Source of the DNA: Bacillus sp. ISL-7
GTDB lineage: Bacteria > Bacillota > Bacilli > Bacillales_B > DSM-18226
Direction: 5' to 3'
DNA length: 64,000 nucleotides
NCBI RefSeq assembly: GCF_018613065.1
Contig: NZ_JAGGQW010000066.1
Location: 33,690 to 97,689 of the forward strand
The notes under the pieces were generated by a model, which searched no databases, had not been told where the DNA came from, and was given only the letters and a program-made list of their open reading frames with translations. Each line of letters opens with the position of its first letter. Position 1 is the first letter of the stretch. Shown here piece after piece: positions 7,953 through 15,557 of the stretch. Position numbers and translations under genes: made by a program.

Positions 7953-8621
7953 TTAATAAGCTTCAAGTACCACGTTTTCGTCCACAAACAATGTGGCTTC
8001 AGTAGAATTGACAACATCCTCAATCGTATACCCTTTAGCAACTTCTACAAGCCTCAGCCCTGAATCTTTTACATCCATAACAGCGCGCTCAGTGATAATT
8101 CGGTTGACTACCCCTTTACCCGTTAAAGGAAGCGTGCACTGTTTCAATATTTTGGATTCACCCTTTTTATTCACATGCTCCATAATAACAATTATTTTTT
8201 GGGCACCATGAACGAGATCCATCGCGCCACCCATTCCTTTTATCATCTTTCCAGGGATCATCCAGTTAGCTAAGTCACCGGTTTCAGATACTTCCATTCC
8301 ACCGAGTATCGCTAAGTTGACATGCCCGCCGCGAATCATCGCAAACGATTCGGCGCTATCGAAATAGGCTGCACCACTAATTGCCGTAACGGTCTCTTTA
8401 CCGGCATTGATTAAATCGGGGTCCACATCATCCGCATCTGGGTAGGGTCCGATGCCAAGAAGACCATTTTCAGACTGCAAGACAACCTGTTTATTTGCTG
8501 ACATAAAATTAGCAACAAGGGTTGGCATACCTATGCCTAGATTTACATAAAATCCGTTTTCTATTTCCTTCTCAGCCCTTATCGCAATTCTCTCTCTAAC
8601 GGAGACAATTTCATTCACCAT
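7953..8621 (-). CDS. scoB: 3-oxoacid CoA-transferase, subunit B
   Basis: Together with ScoA it moves CoA from succinyl-CoA (or acetyl-CoA) to acetoacetate or a related acid. 222 residues. The catalytic glutamate lies in [12 protein letters not shown] (about 50-61), and [16 protein letters not shown] plus [11 protein letters not shown] are family signatures. The start ATG is 24 bases after scoA with GGGAGAG ahead of it. Exact substrate cannot be read from sequence; acetate CoA-transferase (AtoA) is an alternative. With the bkd operon in the window, use in ketoacid or ketone-body degradation is plausible. Confidence 0.9.
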   Translation of the reverse strand: MVNEIVSVRERIAIRAEKEIENGFYVNLGIGMPTLVANFMSANKQVVLQSENGLLGIGPYPDADDVDPDLINAGKETVTAISGAAYFDSAESFAMIRGGHVNLAILGGMEVSETGDLANWMIPGKMIKGMGGAMDLVHGAQKIIVIMEHVNKKGESKILKQCTLPLTGKGVVNRIITERAVMDVKDSGLRLVEVAKGYTIEDVVNSTEATLFVDENVVLEAY

Positions 8622-8645
8622 TACGCTCTCTCCCTTCTCCCAACA

Positions 8646-9335
8646 CTATTTTCTCACTGTCAATCTCTCAATTCGTTTTTCCTGTGTTCCTTCGATAATT
8701 GTTTGTACATAGATACTAGGGGTATGAATAAAATTAGCATCTAATTCGCCAATTTCACAAAGTGCTTCCACTTCAGCAATCGTTACTTTTCCAGCAGCTG
8801 CAATCATCGGATTGAAGTTTCGCGCTGTTTTGTGGTAAACGAGATTTCCCATTTTGTCGCCCTTCCATGCCCTAACAAGACTAAAGTCGGCAGTTAGCGC
8901 CTCTTCCAAAAGGTATTCTCTCCCGTTAAAAACCTTCGTTTCCTTCCCTTCAGCAATCGGCGTTCCAACTCCGGCTGGTGTATAAAATGCTGGGATTCCG
9001 GCCCCGCCTGCCCTGATTTTTTCAGCCAATGTACCTTGTGGCGTTAATTCTACTTCGAGTTCTCCAGTTAAAACCTGTCTCTCAAACTCTTTATTTTCAC
9101 CAACATAGGATCCAATCATTTTTTTGATTTGTTTATTATTTAATAGAAGTCCTAACCCCCACTCATCTATCCCGCAGTTATTTGAAATAACTGTTAAATC
9201 CTTTACGCTTTTTTCTGCCAATGCAAGTATCAGGTTTTCCGGTATGCCGCACAAACCAAACCCACCAACCATTAATGTAGCCCCATCATTAATTCCGGCA
9301 ACTGCATCCTGGAAGGATGTACATATTTTTTTCAT
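8646..9335 (-). CDS. scoA: 3-oxoacid CoA-transferase, subunit A
   Basis: Partner of ScoB; forms the CoA-binding half of the transferase. 229 residues. Visible motifs are [20 protein letters not shown] (about 17-36; the GxGxxGxP-like CoA loop), [14 protein letters not shown] and [16 protein letters not shown] (about 109-124). First gene of the scoAB pair, with a sigma-A-like promoter upstream and a terminator after scoB. B. subtilis has scoAB elsewhere in its genome, so its position between yqkE and yqkD is specific to this lineage. Confidence 0.9.
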   Translation of the reverse strand: MKKICTSFQDAVAGINDGATLMVGGFGLCGIPENLILALAEKSVKDLTVISNNCGIDEWGLGLLLNNKQIKKMIGSYVGENKEFERQVLTGELEVELTPQGTLAEKIRAGGAGIPAFYTPAGVGTPIAEGKETKVFNGREYLLEEALTADFSLVRAWKGDKMGNLVYHKTARNFNPMIAAAGKVTIAEVEALCEIGELDANFIHTPSIYVQTIIEGTQEKRIERLTVRK

Positions 9336-9382
9336 CCTGATTTCTCCCCCTAATCCCCATTTTCCCTTTACTATTTCTAGTA

Positions 9383-9412
9383 AAAATACAGAAAATCCTC
9401 TTATTTTGTCAA
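9383..9412 (-). promoter_or_regulatory. Sigma-A promoter of scoAB
   Basis: Minus strand TTGACA (9412-9407), 18 bases, TATTTT (9388-9383), about 50 bases before the scoA start. The -35 is perfect and the -10 weaker. Confidence 0.5.
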
Positions 9413-9580
9413 AATTTCCATTATTCCCGCTTTTTTGAAATTACACCACTACTATGAAAATATGATTATCAGAGGGGGAAAATGAATGCCAAACTGTCTA
9501 AATTAAATTTTTCATGAATAATCAGTCTTCGACTAATGCATCTTATTAATTGAGACTAGCTTGAAGGGGGACAGATTATT

Positions 9581-9721
9581 TTGAGCCAAAAACGTGATAA
9601 AGGTTCCAGTCAAAAAGGAAAAAACTATGCTGACACAGCAGGTGGAGGCAAGCGGGTGATTGCCGCTGAAGAAATCGAAAAAGCCATCCATCCTACCAAA
9701 AGACAAAACGCAGAGCAGTAA
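9581..9721 (+). CDS. Orphan small basic protein, 46 residues
   Basis: Not recognised. TTG start, GAAGGGGG ribosome site 10 bases upstream, and a clean Rho-independent terminator 18 bases after the stop, so it looks like a real monocistronic gene. The protein is Lys/Gln-rich and hydrophilic: SQKRDKGSSQKGKNYADTAG, then GGGKRVIAAEEIEKAIHPTK, then RQNAEQ. There is no membrane segment and no cysteine. Composition resembles minor spore or stress proteins of Bacillaceae, but I cannot assign a family. It lies between divergent scoA and yqkD. Confidence 0.65.
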   Translation: MSQKRDKGSSQKGKNYADTAGGGKRVIAAEEIEKAIHPTKRQNAEQ

Positions 9722-9738
9722 ATCATTCTGTAAACTCG

Positions 9739-9767
9739 GAAACCGCTTATTGGTGTCAGCGGTTTTC
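9739..9767 (+). terminator. Intrinsic terminator after the orphan gene
   Basis: GAAACCGC, 12-base loop, GCGGTTTTC, then TTTG. On the plus strand it closes the 46-residue gene. Confidence 0.8.
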
Positions 9768-9851
9768 TTTGTGTTAAAATTAAAACGGCTAATTTATGGG
9801 CGCTTGGTACTTATTTTACATATGTTATATTAATTCCTACGGGAGGTGCCA

Positions 9852-10775
9852 ATGGTGAGGAAGGCATTTCGAACTTTGTTTGTTTTGTTGTTTTTCTGGT
9901 TATCTCTTGGTTTGTATTTTACAAACCGTCTCATGTATATGAAAAAGAAGGATGAGGAATTAATTTTAAGGCGTGAAAAAGAAGCTGGCCGGTATAATCC
10001 CGATGAATTTGATTCTCTCCCAAAACGGGAGGTTGATATTTCTTCGCCTTTTGGATACACAATTAAAGCCCAGCTCGTGGAACCGCACCAGACCAATCGT
10101 TATATCATTATTTCTCATGGTGTGACCGAAACGAAAATTAATTCCATTAAATATGCAAATATGTTCTTAGAGCGTGGGTTTAATACGTTAATTTATGACC
10201 ATCGTCGCCACGGGGAATCTGGCGGTAAAACAACTAGTTTTGGTCATTATGAAAAATTTGATTTGAAGACAGTCGTCGATTGGCTCAAAAAAGAAAAAGG
10301 ACCTCAACTTGAACTAGGGATTCACGGCGAATCGATGGGCGCAGCTACCATGCTGTTATATGCTGGACTCCTTGAGGATGGGGCAGATTTTTATATTGCC
10401 GATTGCCCGTTTTCTGATTTTAAGGAGCAGTTGGCTTATTTGATTAAAAAGGATTTCAAGCTCATCCCTGGTCTTTTGCTACCGCTTGGGGATGCCCTTT
10501 TACGCCTTCGGGACAAATATTCGATCCGAAATGTTTCCCCAATTTCGGTTATTGAAAATATCAAACATCCGATTTTGTTTATTCACAGCCAAAAGGATGA
10601 TTTTATCCTTCCTACCATGACAAAGGATTTATTTGAGCATAAAAAGGGTCCTAAAATGCTTTTTTTAGCGGCTAACGGCCGCCATGCCCAGTCCTTTAAT
10701 GAAAACCGGGCTGATTACGAACGGGTGATTGATGAATTTTTACAAAAATATGTTGATCATCCATTGCCAAACTAA
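9852..10775 (+). CDS. yqkD: Membrane-anchored alpha/beta hydrolase, YqkD type
   Basis: Serine hydrolase of unknown substrate. I use the ATG at 9852 because GGGAGG ends 5 bases before it; the upstream in-frame GTG overlaps that site. 307 residues. N-terminal signal-anchor (TLFVLLFFWLSLGLYFT, about 8-24) followed by an extracellular or membrane-facing catalytic domain. The nucleophile elbow is GESMG (about 157-161), an oxyanion-loop HGVTE lies near 88, the acid is probably the Asp of SQKDDFI and the base the His of NGRHAQSF. BEM46/YqkD-type hydrolases share this layout. Confidence 0.88.
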   Translation: MVRKAFRTLFVLLFFWLSLGLYFTNRLMYMKKKDEELILRREKEAGRYNPDEFDSLPKREVDISSPFGYTIKAQLVEPHQTNRYIIISHGVTETKINSIKYANMFLERGFNTLIYDHRRHGESGGKTTSFGHYEKFDLKTVVDWLKKEKGPQLELGIHGESMGAATMLLYAGLLEDGADFYIADCPFSDFKEQLAYLIKKDFKLIPGLLLPLGDALLRLRDKYSIRNVSPISVIENIKHPILFIHSQKDDFILPTMTKDLFEHKKGPKMLFLAANGRHAQSFNENRADYERVIDEFLQKYVDHPLPN

Positions 10776-10808
10776 AAACAGACTATCCATTATGGATCAG
10801 TCTGTTTT
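10774..10808. terminator. Bidirectional terminator between yqkD and yqkB
   Basis: AAAAACAGACT, an inner ATCCAT/ATGGAT helix, AGTCTGTTTTT: about 11 outer pairs with A and T tracts on each side. The hairpin overlaps the last codons of yqkB. Confidence 0.88.
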
Positions 10809-11129
10809 TTCTTTAATTATAAGGCTCATACGGCCATTTAGGATTTGTTGCGGACTCTTTAGTTGAAAGCAATTGCACGCTTTAGAAAAGTCAATTTTCA
10901 TTTGCTCATCGAAAAAGACCATTTTTGATTTTTCTGCATAAACCGTCCGGTCATTTGTTTCAATAGCTATGTCATCATTATCTAATTCTGGTATAAACCA
11001 CAAAGCCACTACCCCGTTTACGGCACAGCCACAGCCGTCTGTATCGTATTTTAGCTTTAAGTAGCCTTCTCGACCGTCAATTCGCTCATTTATTTTGTTA
11101 GCTGCCTCTGCAGTAATAGTTATCTCCAA
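10797..11129 (-). CDS. yqkB: YqkB, HesB/IscA-like family
   Basis: Iron-sulfur-biogenesis-like fold of unknown role. I start at TTG 11129 because AGAGGGG lies 8 bases before it; the longer frame begins at an ATG (11147) without a ribosome site. 110 residues beginning with MEITITAEAANKINERIDGR. HesB-type features include YLKLKYDTDGCGCAVNG (about 26-42) and a late cysteine in SKACNCF. Cys positions differ from canonical A-type carriers (C-x63-C-G-C), so iron-sulfur transfer is uncertain. Position next to yqkD fits B. subtilis yqkB. Confidence 0.82.
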   Translation of the reverse strand: MEITITAEAANKINERIDGREGYLKLKYDTDGCGCAVNGVVALWFIPELDNDDIAIETNDRTVYAEKSKMVFFDEQMKIDFSKACNCFQLKSPQQILNGRMSLIIKEKTD

Positions 11130-11206
11130 GTTTATTGCCCCTCTCATTTAGCATATGGTGATTGTACCACATGTTACGAGAGGTTGATTCATCTTTGCTC
11201 ATAGAT

Positions 11207-11542
11207 TTAGATCTCCGTCATCCGAATGTCAGCAATAGCATCCATCGGAATCCGGTGCACCTCATCAAAGCAATCTATCACATGAAGCCTTTGCGTCAGT
11301 TCATCCCAGTAATGGATTTTGCCAATCACGATTTCATAGTTCCGATTCCGGTAATGGGTAATCGTCACGTACTGATCATATTCAATCGCTTCGGACAAGA
11401 TCCCGTTCATGAGCTCCAGATGCTGTTCATCCATTTCTCGTTTCTGTTCGTACCGATCTTCTTTCACCCAATCCCTGAGCAATTTCACATGCTCAGGAAG
11501 CATCATCGACGTCCATTTGATCCTTCCACGGTCGCGAATCAT
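11207..11542 (-). CDS. yqjX: YolD-like protein (YqjX)
   Basis: 111 residues with a YolD-like domain (PF08863-type): RGRIKWTSMMLPEHVKLLRD near the start and a beta-rich C-terminal half with HYRNRNYEIVIGKIHYWDE and IPMDAIADIRM. YolD-like proteins are encoded beside UvrX/YqjW-type Y-polymerases in Bacillus and are thought to act with them; the mechanism is unknown. It follows the polymerase gene by 84 bases on the same strand and should share the LexA-controlled promoter. AAGGAGAGGCGG precedes the ATG. Confidence 0.88.
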   Translation of the reverse strand: MIRDRGRIKWTSMMLPEHVKLLRDWVKEDRYEQKREMDEQHLELMNGILSEAIEYDQYVTITHYRNRNYEIVIGKIHYWDELTQRLHVIDCFDEVHRIPMDAIADIRMTEI

Positions 11543-11588
11543 CCGCCTCTCCTTCTTTCTCAGTATTCAGTCTTAATTATTTGACTAC

Positions 11589-11620
11589 TGTCTAGCTTTA
11601 ACGCCGCTAAACAGGCGCTT
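11589..11620. repeat. Short remnant of a Bacillus intergenic repeat
   Basis: TGTCTAGCT, then CGCCGCTA, and GGCGCTT recall the ends of the element seen complete at 38920-39038 (TGTCCAGCT...CGCCTAGC). It can also fold as AGCGCC/GGCGTT. It lies between yqjW and yqjX. Either a decayed copy or a chance hairpin. Confidence 0.35.
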
Positions 11621-11626
11621 CTACAT

Positions 11627-12886
11627 TTATCTTTTATGTCCACCAACAAGTGTAGCCCGATGCTTAGCCGTTCCAGCAGCTGTATAGGAAACCGCACGCA
11701 ACAAGGAACCTGAACCAAAGCGTCTGCGAACCGTATCCACCACATAGCCGAGCTCTCGCCTCTTATAGGCACCCATGTCGAACAGATCAAGCTGCAGCTC
11801 ACGGTCATCAACAATATTGCTGATGGCAATCGAGATCTGCCGTACCGTCTTTCCAGTGTAATGCTCATGAAATAATTCCAGACACACACGGTACAGTTCC
11901 ATCGTCACATTCGTTGGCTGGCCGATGCTTCTAGAGCGATGAAAACCGCCGCCAAATTCATCCTGGCTGTAGCCGACTCCGAGACTTATCGTTCTCCCTG
12001 CTTTTCGATGCGTCCTTGCCCGCCTTGCTACTTCCTCACACATTTCTAAAATGACCGTCTTAATTTCCGCTTCCTCTTTATAGTCCCTTAACAGAATTTG
12101 ACTTTTTCCAAAGCTGATTTGTCCTTGGATAAGCGGTGCACCCAAATCAGAAAGGTCAACTCCCCAGGCATGATGATAAAGCTGGTTTCCCATGATACCA
12201 AATTTCTTTTCTAGCTTTTCTAAATCATAACGGGCTAGCTGACCGACAGTGAAAATCCCCATCCCATTTAATGTTTTTTCGACACGTCTGCCGATCCCCC
12301 ACATTTCCCTGAGCGGTGACACATTCCAAAGCTTTGTCTGAACATCTTCATATGTCCACTCGGCCACTCCGCTTTTCTTGGCATCAAGATCAAGACATAG
12401 CTTTGCCAGTAACATGTTAGGGCCAATTCCAACGGCACACGGCAGTTGAAACTCCCGCTCAATATCATCCTTTATTTTTTTGGCAATCGTTTGGGCATCC
12501 CCCCACAAATGAATGGCACCATCCACTTTAATAAAACTTTCATCGACGCTATAGACATGAATCGCTTCTTTCGGAACATAGCGGTTAAAGACACGAGAAA
12601 TTTCGGTAGCAATCCGCAAATACGTTGCCATTTTTGGCTCAACAATTTGAATCCTGGGGTCTTGTGGAATCTCAAACATCCGGGAACCCGTTTTGATGCC
12701 GAATTCTTTTTTCATACGCGGCGAAGCAGCAAGGACAATACTTCCCTGCCGCTCTTTTTGACCAACCACCGCTAAATAACACTCCATAGGGTCAAGGCCC
12801 CACATAACAGCTGAACAGCTGGCATAAAAGCTCTTCATGTCCACACATAAAATTTTATTTTGCGGCAGTGCGCTGTAGTCCACCAT
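11627..12886 (-). CDS. yqjW: Y-family DNA polymerase, UvrX/YqjW type
   Basis: Translesion polymerase (PolY2 group). 419 residues. The first catalytic Asp is in CVDMKSFYASCSAV (about 14-27), where MKS replaces the usual MNS; the second metal site is YSVDESFIKVDG (about 112-123). A little-finger domain follows, and QLDLFDM (about 367-373) looks like a beta-clamp-binding motif. GAGGG is 6 bases before the ATG. Two LexA boxes overlap its promoter, so it is SOS-induced. It heads a yqjW-yqjX unit. The second Y-polymerase of the window is DinB at 21537-22814. Confidence 0.92.
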   Translation of the reverse strand: MVDYSALPQNKILCVDMKSFYASCSAVMWGLDPMECYLAVVGQKERQGSIVLAASPRMKKEFGIKTGSRMFEIPQDPRIQIVEPKMATYLRIATEISRVFNRYVPKEAIHVYSVDESFIKVDGAIHLWGDAQTIAKKIKDDIEREFQLPCAVGIGPNMLLAKLCLDLDAKKSGVAEWTYEDVQTKLWNVSPLREMWGIGRRVEKTLNGMGIFTVGQLARYDLEKLEKKFGIMGNQLYHHAWGVDLSDLGAPLIQGQISFGKSQILLRDYKEEAEIKTVILEMCEEVARRARTHRKAGRTISLGVGYSQDEFGGGFHRSRSIGQPTNVTMELYRVCLELFHEHYTGKTVRQISIAISNIVDDRELQLDLFDMGAYKRRELGYVVDTVRRRFGSGSLLRAVSYTAAGTAKHRATLVGGHKR

Positions 12887-12910
12887 GGCATTCCCTCACA
12901 ATCAGAATAT

Positions 12911-12924
12911 CGAACATTCGTTCC
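12911..12924. promoter_or_regulatory. LexA box, proximal to yqjW
   Basis: CGAACATTCGTTCC fits the Gram-positive DinR/LexA box CGAAC-N4-GTTCG with one mismatch at the last base. A TATAAT on the minus strand lies just upstream of it, so bound LexA would block yqjW transcription. Confidence 0.8.
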
Positions 12925-12949
12925 TTTTTATTATATTCATTATCATAAG

Positions 12950-12963
12950 CGAATATGCGTTCG
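12950..12963. promoter_or_regulatory. LexA box, distal
   Basis: CGAATATGCGTTCG matches CGAAC-N4-GTTCG with one mismatch in the left arm. It is centred 39 bases from the proximal box, on the -35 side of the yqjW promoter, and may also affect divergent yqzH. Confidence 0.7.
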
Positions 12964-13044
12964 TATTCAATGGAAATTTTTGAACACCGTTCTTTTATGG
13001 AAGTCGAGGAAAACATAGTATAATGGATAGTGAGGTGCATGTTT

Positions 13045-13236
13045 ATGGATAAAAAATTGGTGGCAAAGATGATCAAAAATTGTTTTAAACAGTATTATGA
13101 GACGGGGACAATGCCTATTGGAGACAACGATTTGGAGAAGCTAAGCAAACAGATCCTTCAAACGAAAGCAGAGGAACCAACTGCAGATTTATACGAGATT
13201 GTGAATGATACGGTATATGAGTATTTAACAGGATGA
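13045..13236 (+). CDS. yqzH: YqzH-like small protein
   Basis: Function unknown. A TATAAT at 13019-13024 puts transcription start near 13031, so the upstream in-frame GTG (13030) cannot be used. I choose the ATG at 13045 with GAGGTG 8 bases upstream. 63 residues: MDKKLVAKMIKNCFKQYYET, a middle acidic stretch (NDLEKLSKQI), and DLYEIVNDTVYEYLTG. Likely all-helical, cytosolic. It is divergent from yqjW, as yqzH is in B. subtilis. Confidence 0.78.
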   Translation: MDKKLVAKMIKNCFKQYYETGTMPIGDNDLEKLSKQILQTKAEEPTADLYEIVNDTVYEYLTG

Positions 13237-13250
13237 CAGCAAAACAAAAA

Positions 13251-13267
13251 GCCTCTAAAAATGAGGC
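13251..13267 (-). terminator. Intrinsic terminator after the SDR gene
   Basis: GCCTC, 7-base loop, GAGGC, followed on the minus strand by TTTTTGTTTT. It lies between converging yqzH and yqjQ and may work for both. Confidence 0.85.
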
Positions 13268-13283
13268 CTAATTTACTTATAAA

Positions 13284-14081
13284 CTATTTCTGATTAAAAG
13301 CACGTCTGCCAATCCGCTCAAACAGCCGTGGGAAGAGGACGTACACAACGCTCCCCATGTTCATCCAGCGCGGTAAATTAATCTCCCTTGTTTTCGACAG
13401 CATGCTGTCAACGACCTTCTGAGCGACGTACTCAGGCTTAAGCATAAATCTCTGCACATTTTTAACATACGTGCCTTTTTCATCGGCTATATTAAAAAAA
13501 TTAGTGGCAATTGGCCCAGGGTTCACTGAAGTCACTTGTACATTATAATCGGAAAGCTCCATCCGCAGTGAGTTTGTGTATCCAAGTACGGCATGCTTTG
13601 AAGCAGAATAGACACTTGATTTGGGCGTGGCAATCTTACCAGCCTGTGAAGCAATATTGATAATATGACCAAAACGCCGTTCCCGCATTTTCGGCAGCAC
13701 CATGCTTGTGCAGGCCATAAGCCCGACGACATTGACATCAAACATTCCCTTGATTTCGTCCAATGTCGCCAAATGAGCTTCACGGAAAATTCCAAAGCCG
13801 GCATTATTGACAAGGATATCAATCTCTCCGATTTTATCGAAAATCCGTTGAAAAACCTCCTGCACCTGAGCTGTATCCGAGACATCCAGCTTGAAAACAT
13901 CCACTTTTACTTGATACTTTTGCTGTAGTTCCGTTTGCAGCTGCTCGAGTTTACCAATGCTTCTTGCAAGCAGAACAAGATTGGCACCGCTTGCCGCACA
14001 TAGCTTGGCGATTTCCGCTCCGATTCCTCCGGAGGCACCCGTAATCACGATATTTTTACCTTTTAAATGTTCCCTAACCAT
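13284..14081 (-). CDS. yqjQ: Short-chain dehydrogenase/reductase, YqjQ type
   Basis: NAD(P)-dependent oxidoreductase, substrate unknown. 265 residues. Cofactor motif TGASGGIGAEIAK (about 14-26), NNAG near 91, catalytic Ser in INIASQAGK and Tyr/Lys in YSASKH (about 158-163), PGPIATNFF after it. A hydrophobic C-terminal end (MNMGSVVYVLFPRLF) suggests membrane contact, as in DltE-like SDRs. It follows the YqjP hydrolase by 33 bases; they look like one operon. AGGTG precedes the ATG. Confidence 0.9.
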   Translation of the reverse strand: MVREHLKGKNIVITGASGGIGAEIAKLCAASGANLVLLARSIGKLEQLQTELQQKYQVKVDVFKLDVSDTAQVQEVFQRIFDKIGEIDILVNNAGFGIFREAHLATLDEIKGMFDVNVVGLMACTSMVLPKMRERRFGHIINIASQAGKIATPKSSVYSASKHAVLGYTNSLRMELSDYNVQVTSVNPGPIATNFFNIADEKGTYVKNVQRFMLKPEYVAQKVVDSMLSKTREINLPRWMNMGSVVYVLFPRLFERIGRRAFNQK

Positions 14082-14114
14082 TTCTACACCTCATCTGAGT
14101 TAACCCAATGCATA

Positions 14115-15074
14115 TTACTTAGCTTGATAAAGCACGGGCTTAGTATTCTTACTAATAATCTCCCCGATAGATGATAAATAGTCAAGTTGTGCGACGGTTT
14201 CCGAAAGGGTCAGCATCAGTTCGCGCTGATAAACAGATGGAAACAGGCGTTTACAGATTTCAAAAACGGTGAGCTGCTCTTCTTTTAACCAGCTATGAAC
14301 CGTCATTGCCCGCTCGTGTTGGCGTATCAATCGTTTTTCAATCAACTCTGCTAACTGGTAGACTTCCTCGCCGTGACCAGTGTAGACACATTGGACCGGA
14401 TACAATAGCAGCTTCTTCATGGAGTCATTATGTTGCAGCAGTGGCTTCGCTCTTTCTGTTTCACCTGGGGCAGGCGGCTCGAGCAATGGATTTGGCGAAA
14501 TGTGCGCTAAGATTAAATCTCCACCAATCAAAATTCCATCCTTTTCCCGGAAAAGCGCAATTTGACTTTGGGCATGACCCGGTGTTTCAATGACCTGCCA
14601 CTCACTTAGCCCTGGAGGTCTCATTCCCTCAACAAGATGTCCAGTTAGTGATCGGTTACATGAATATTTCAATGTTTTTCTTAACTTAGAAAGTAACGAA
14701 AAATATTCCTCGGGCAGCCCGAATTCTAGAAAATGCACACGGAAGAATTCCTCTTGTTCTTGAAAAAAGGCTTCTGTTTGGTGAATCCATCGTTCATTCA
14801 AATAATGACCATATACTTCTAACGAATCCGGAAAAAAATCTAGCATTCCAACATGATCGGGGTGATGATGTGTTAGAATCACCTGCTCAATATCAGCAGG
14901 ACTTAAGCCTAAATCCCCCATTTGCTCCTTAAGTGACATCCAGGACTGTTCCGTTTTTACGCCCGCGTCTACAAGCGTTAATCGCTCGCCTTTAATCAAA
15001 TAGACATTGACATCTCCGACCGCAAAAGGAGTCGGCACCGTAATTTTCGCTATTCCGTCTTTCCATTTTGTCAT
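14115..15074 (-). CDS. yqjP: Metallo-beta-lactamase-fold hydrolase, YqjP type
   Basis: Zinc hydrolase of unknown substrate. 319 residues. The metal site is LTHHHPDHVGM (about 67-77), with GHAQSQIALF (about 166-175), an Asp in IGGDLILA and a last His in YTGHGEEV (about 237). A C-terminal helical extension (about 250-319) resembles the winged domain of LACTB2-like hydrolases. Downstream SDR shares the operon. Glyoxalase II or RNase activity cannot be decided from sequence. Confidence 0.88.
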   Translation of the reverse strand: MTKWKDGIAKITVPTPFAVGDVNVYLIKGERLTLVDAGVKTEQSWMSLKEQMGDLGLSPADIEQVILTHHHPDHVGMLDFFPDSLEVYGHYLNERWIHQTEAFFQEQEEFFRVHFLEFGLPEEYFSLLSKLRKTLKYSCNRSLTGHLVEGMRPPGLSEWQVIETPGHAQSQIALFREKDGILIGGDLILAHISPNPLLEPPAPGETERAKPLLQHNDSMKKLLLYPVQCVYTGHGEEVYQLAELIEKRLIRQHERAMTVHSWLKEEQLTVFEICKRLFPSVYQRELMLTLSETVAQLDYLSSIGEIISKNTKPVLYQAK

Positions 15075-15239
15075 TACTAAATCCCCTTAACATTATTGTC
15101 AAATAAAGAACCCAACGATATAGATATGAACATTATGTGACATTTATTGTATATACTAAAGTGTAGCGACTTTTTAACCAATTGTCATTATTTCTGCATA
15201 ATTTTTTAGAAAAAATAAAAAATTCAATAAACTTATCTA

Positions 15240-15269
15240 TTGACAGATGGGTTGTTTATCTTGCATAAT
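15240..15269 (+). promoter_or_regulatory. Sigma-A promoter of the proI T-box transcript
   Basis: TTGACA (15240-15245), 18 bases, CATAAT (15264-15269). Transcription would begin near 15276, just before the conserved T-box 5' end. Confidence 0.75.
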
Positions 15270-15284
15270 CTAGTAAAATTTAAT

Positions 15285-15530
15285 TCGTTAAAGCGATGAA
15301 TAAGGCCAGTAAATGAGAAATGGCGAAAGAGAGTGAAGTTCGACGGCTGAAAGACTTCACCGCCCTCTTAATCATTGAACCTACCTTAGGAGCACTTAGG
15401 AAAACCTAACGCATTTCCGGCGTTATCGGAGTCGAGTGAACCCTTCTTGCAATTTAAGCAAGGGTAAATGAAGGTGGTACCACGGAAGCTAGACCTTTCG
15501 TCCTTTACGGATGAGAGGTCTTTTTGTTTT
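15285..15530 (+). promoter_or_regulatory. Proline-specific T-box riboswitch
   Basis: A tRNA-sensing leader. It opens with TTAAAGCGATGAA, typical of T-box stem I. The specifier triplet is CCT (Pro) at 15380-15382, within TGAACCTACC. The conserved antiterminator sequence GAAGGTGGTACCACGG is at 15470-15485; its TGGT bulge can pair with an uncharged ACCA 3' end. The competing terminator AGACCT...AGGTCT plus T run spans 15491-15530. Uncharged tRNA-Pro should allow read-through into proI, which starts 27 bases later. Proline T-boxes before proI are established in Bacillus. This accounts for the 480 bases between yqjP and proI. Confidence 0.93.
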
Positions 15531-15557
15531 CTTAAGAATCGAAATGGAGGAATATTA

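Noticed and set aside
11162..11584. 140-residue plus-strand frame over yqjX
   Set aside because: Antisense shadow of a well-supported YolD-like gene; no ribosome site or family features.
12992..13002. GAAC-ACC-GTTC as a third LexA box
   Set aside because: Spacer is 3 bases instead of 4 and outer bases do not fit; kept only as a remark.
15468..15557. In-frame upstream extension of proI (30 codons)
   Set aside because: It translates the T-box antiterminator and terminator; the ATG at 15558 has GGAGG and the family N-terminus.
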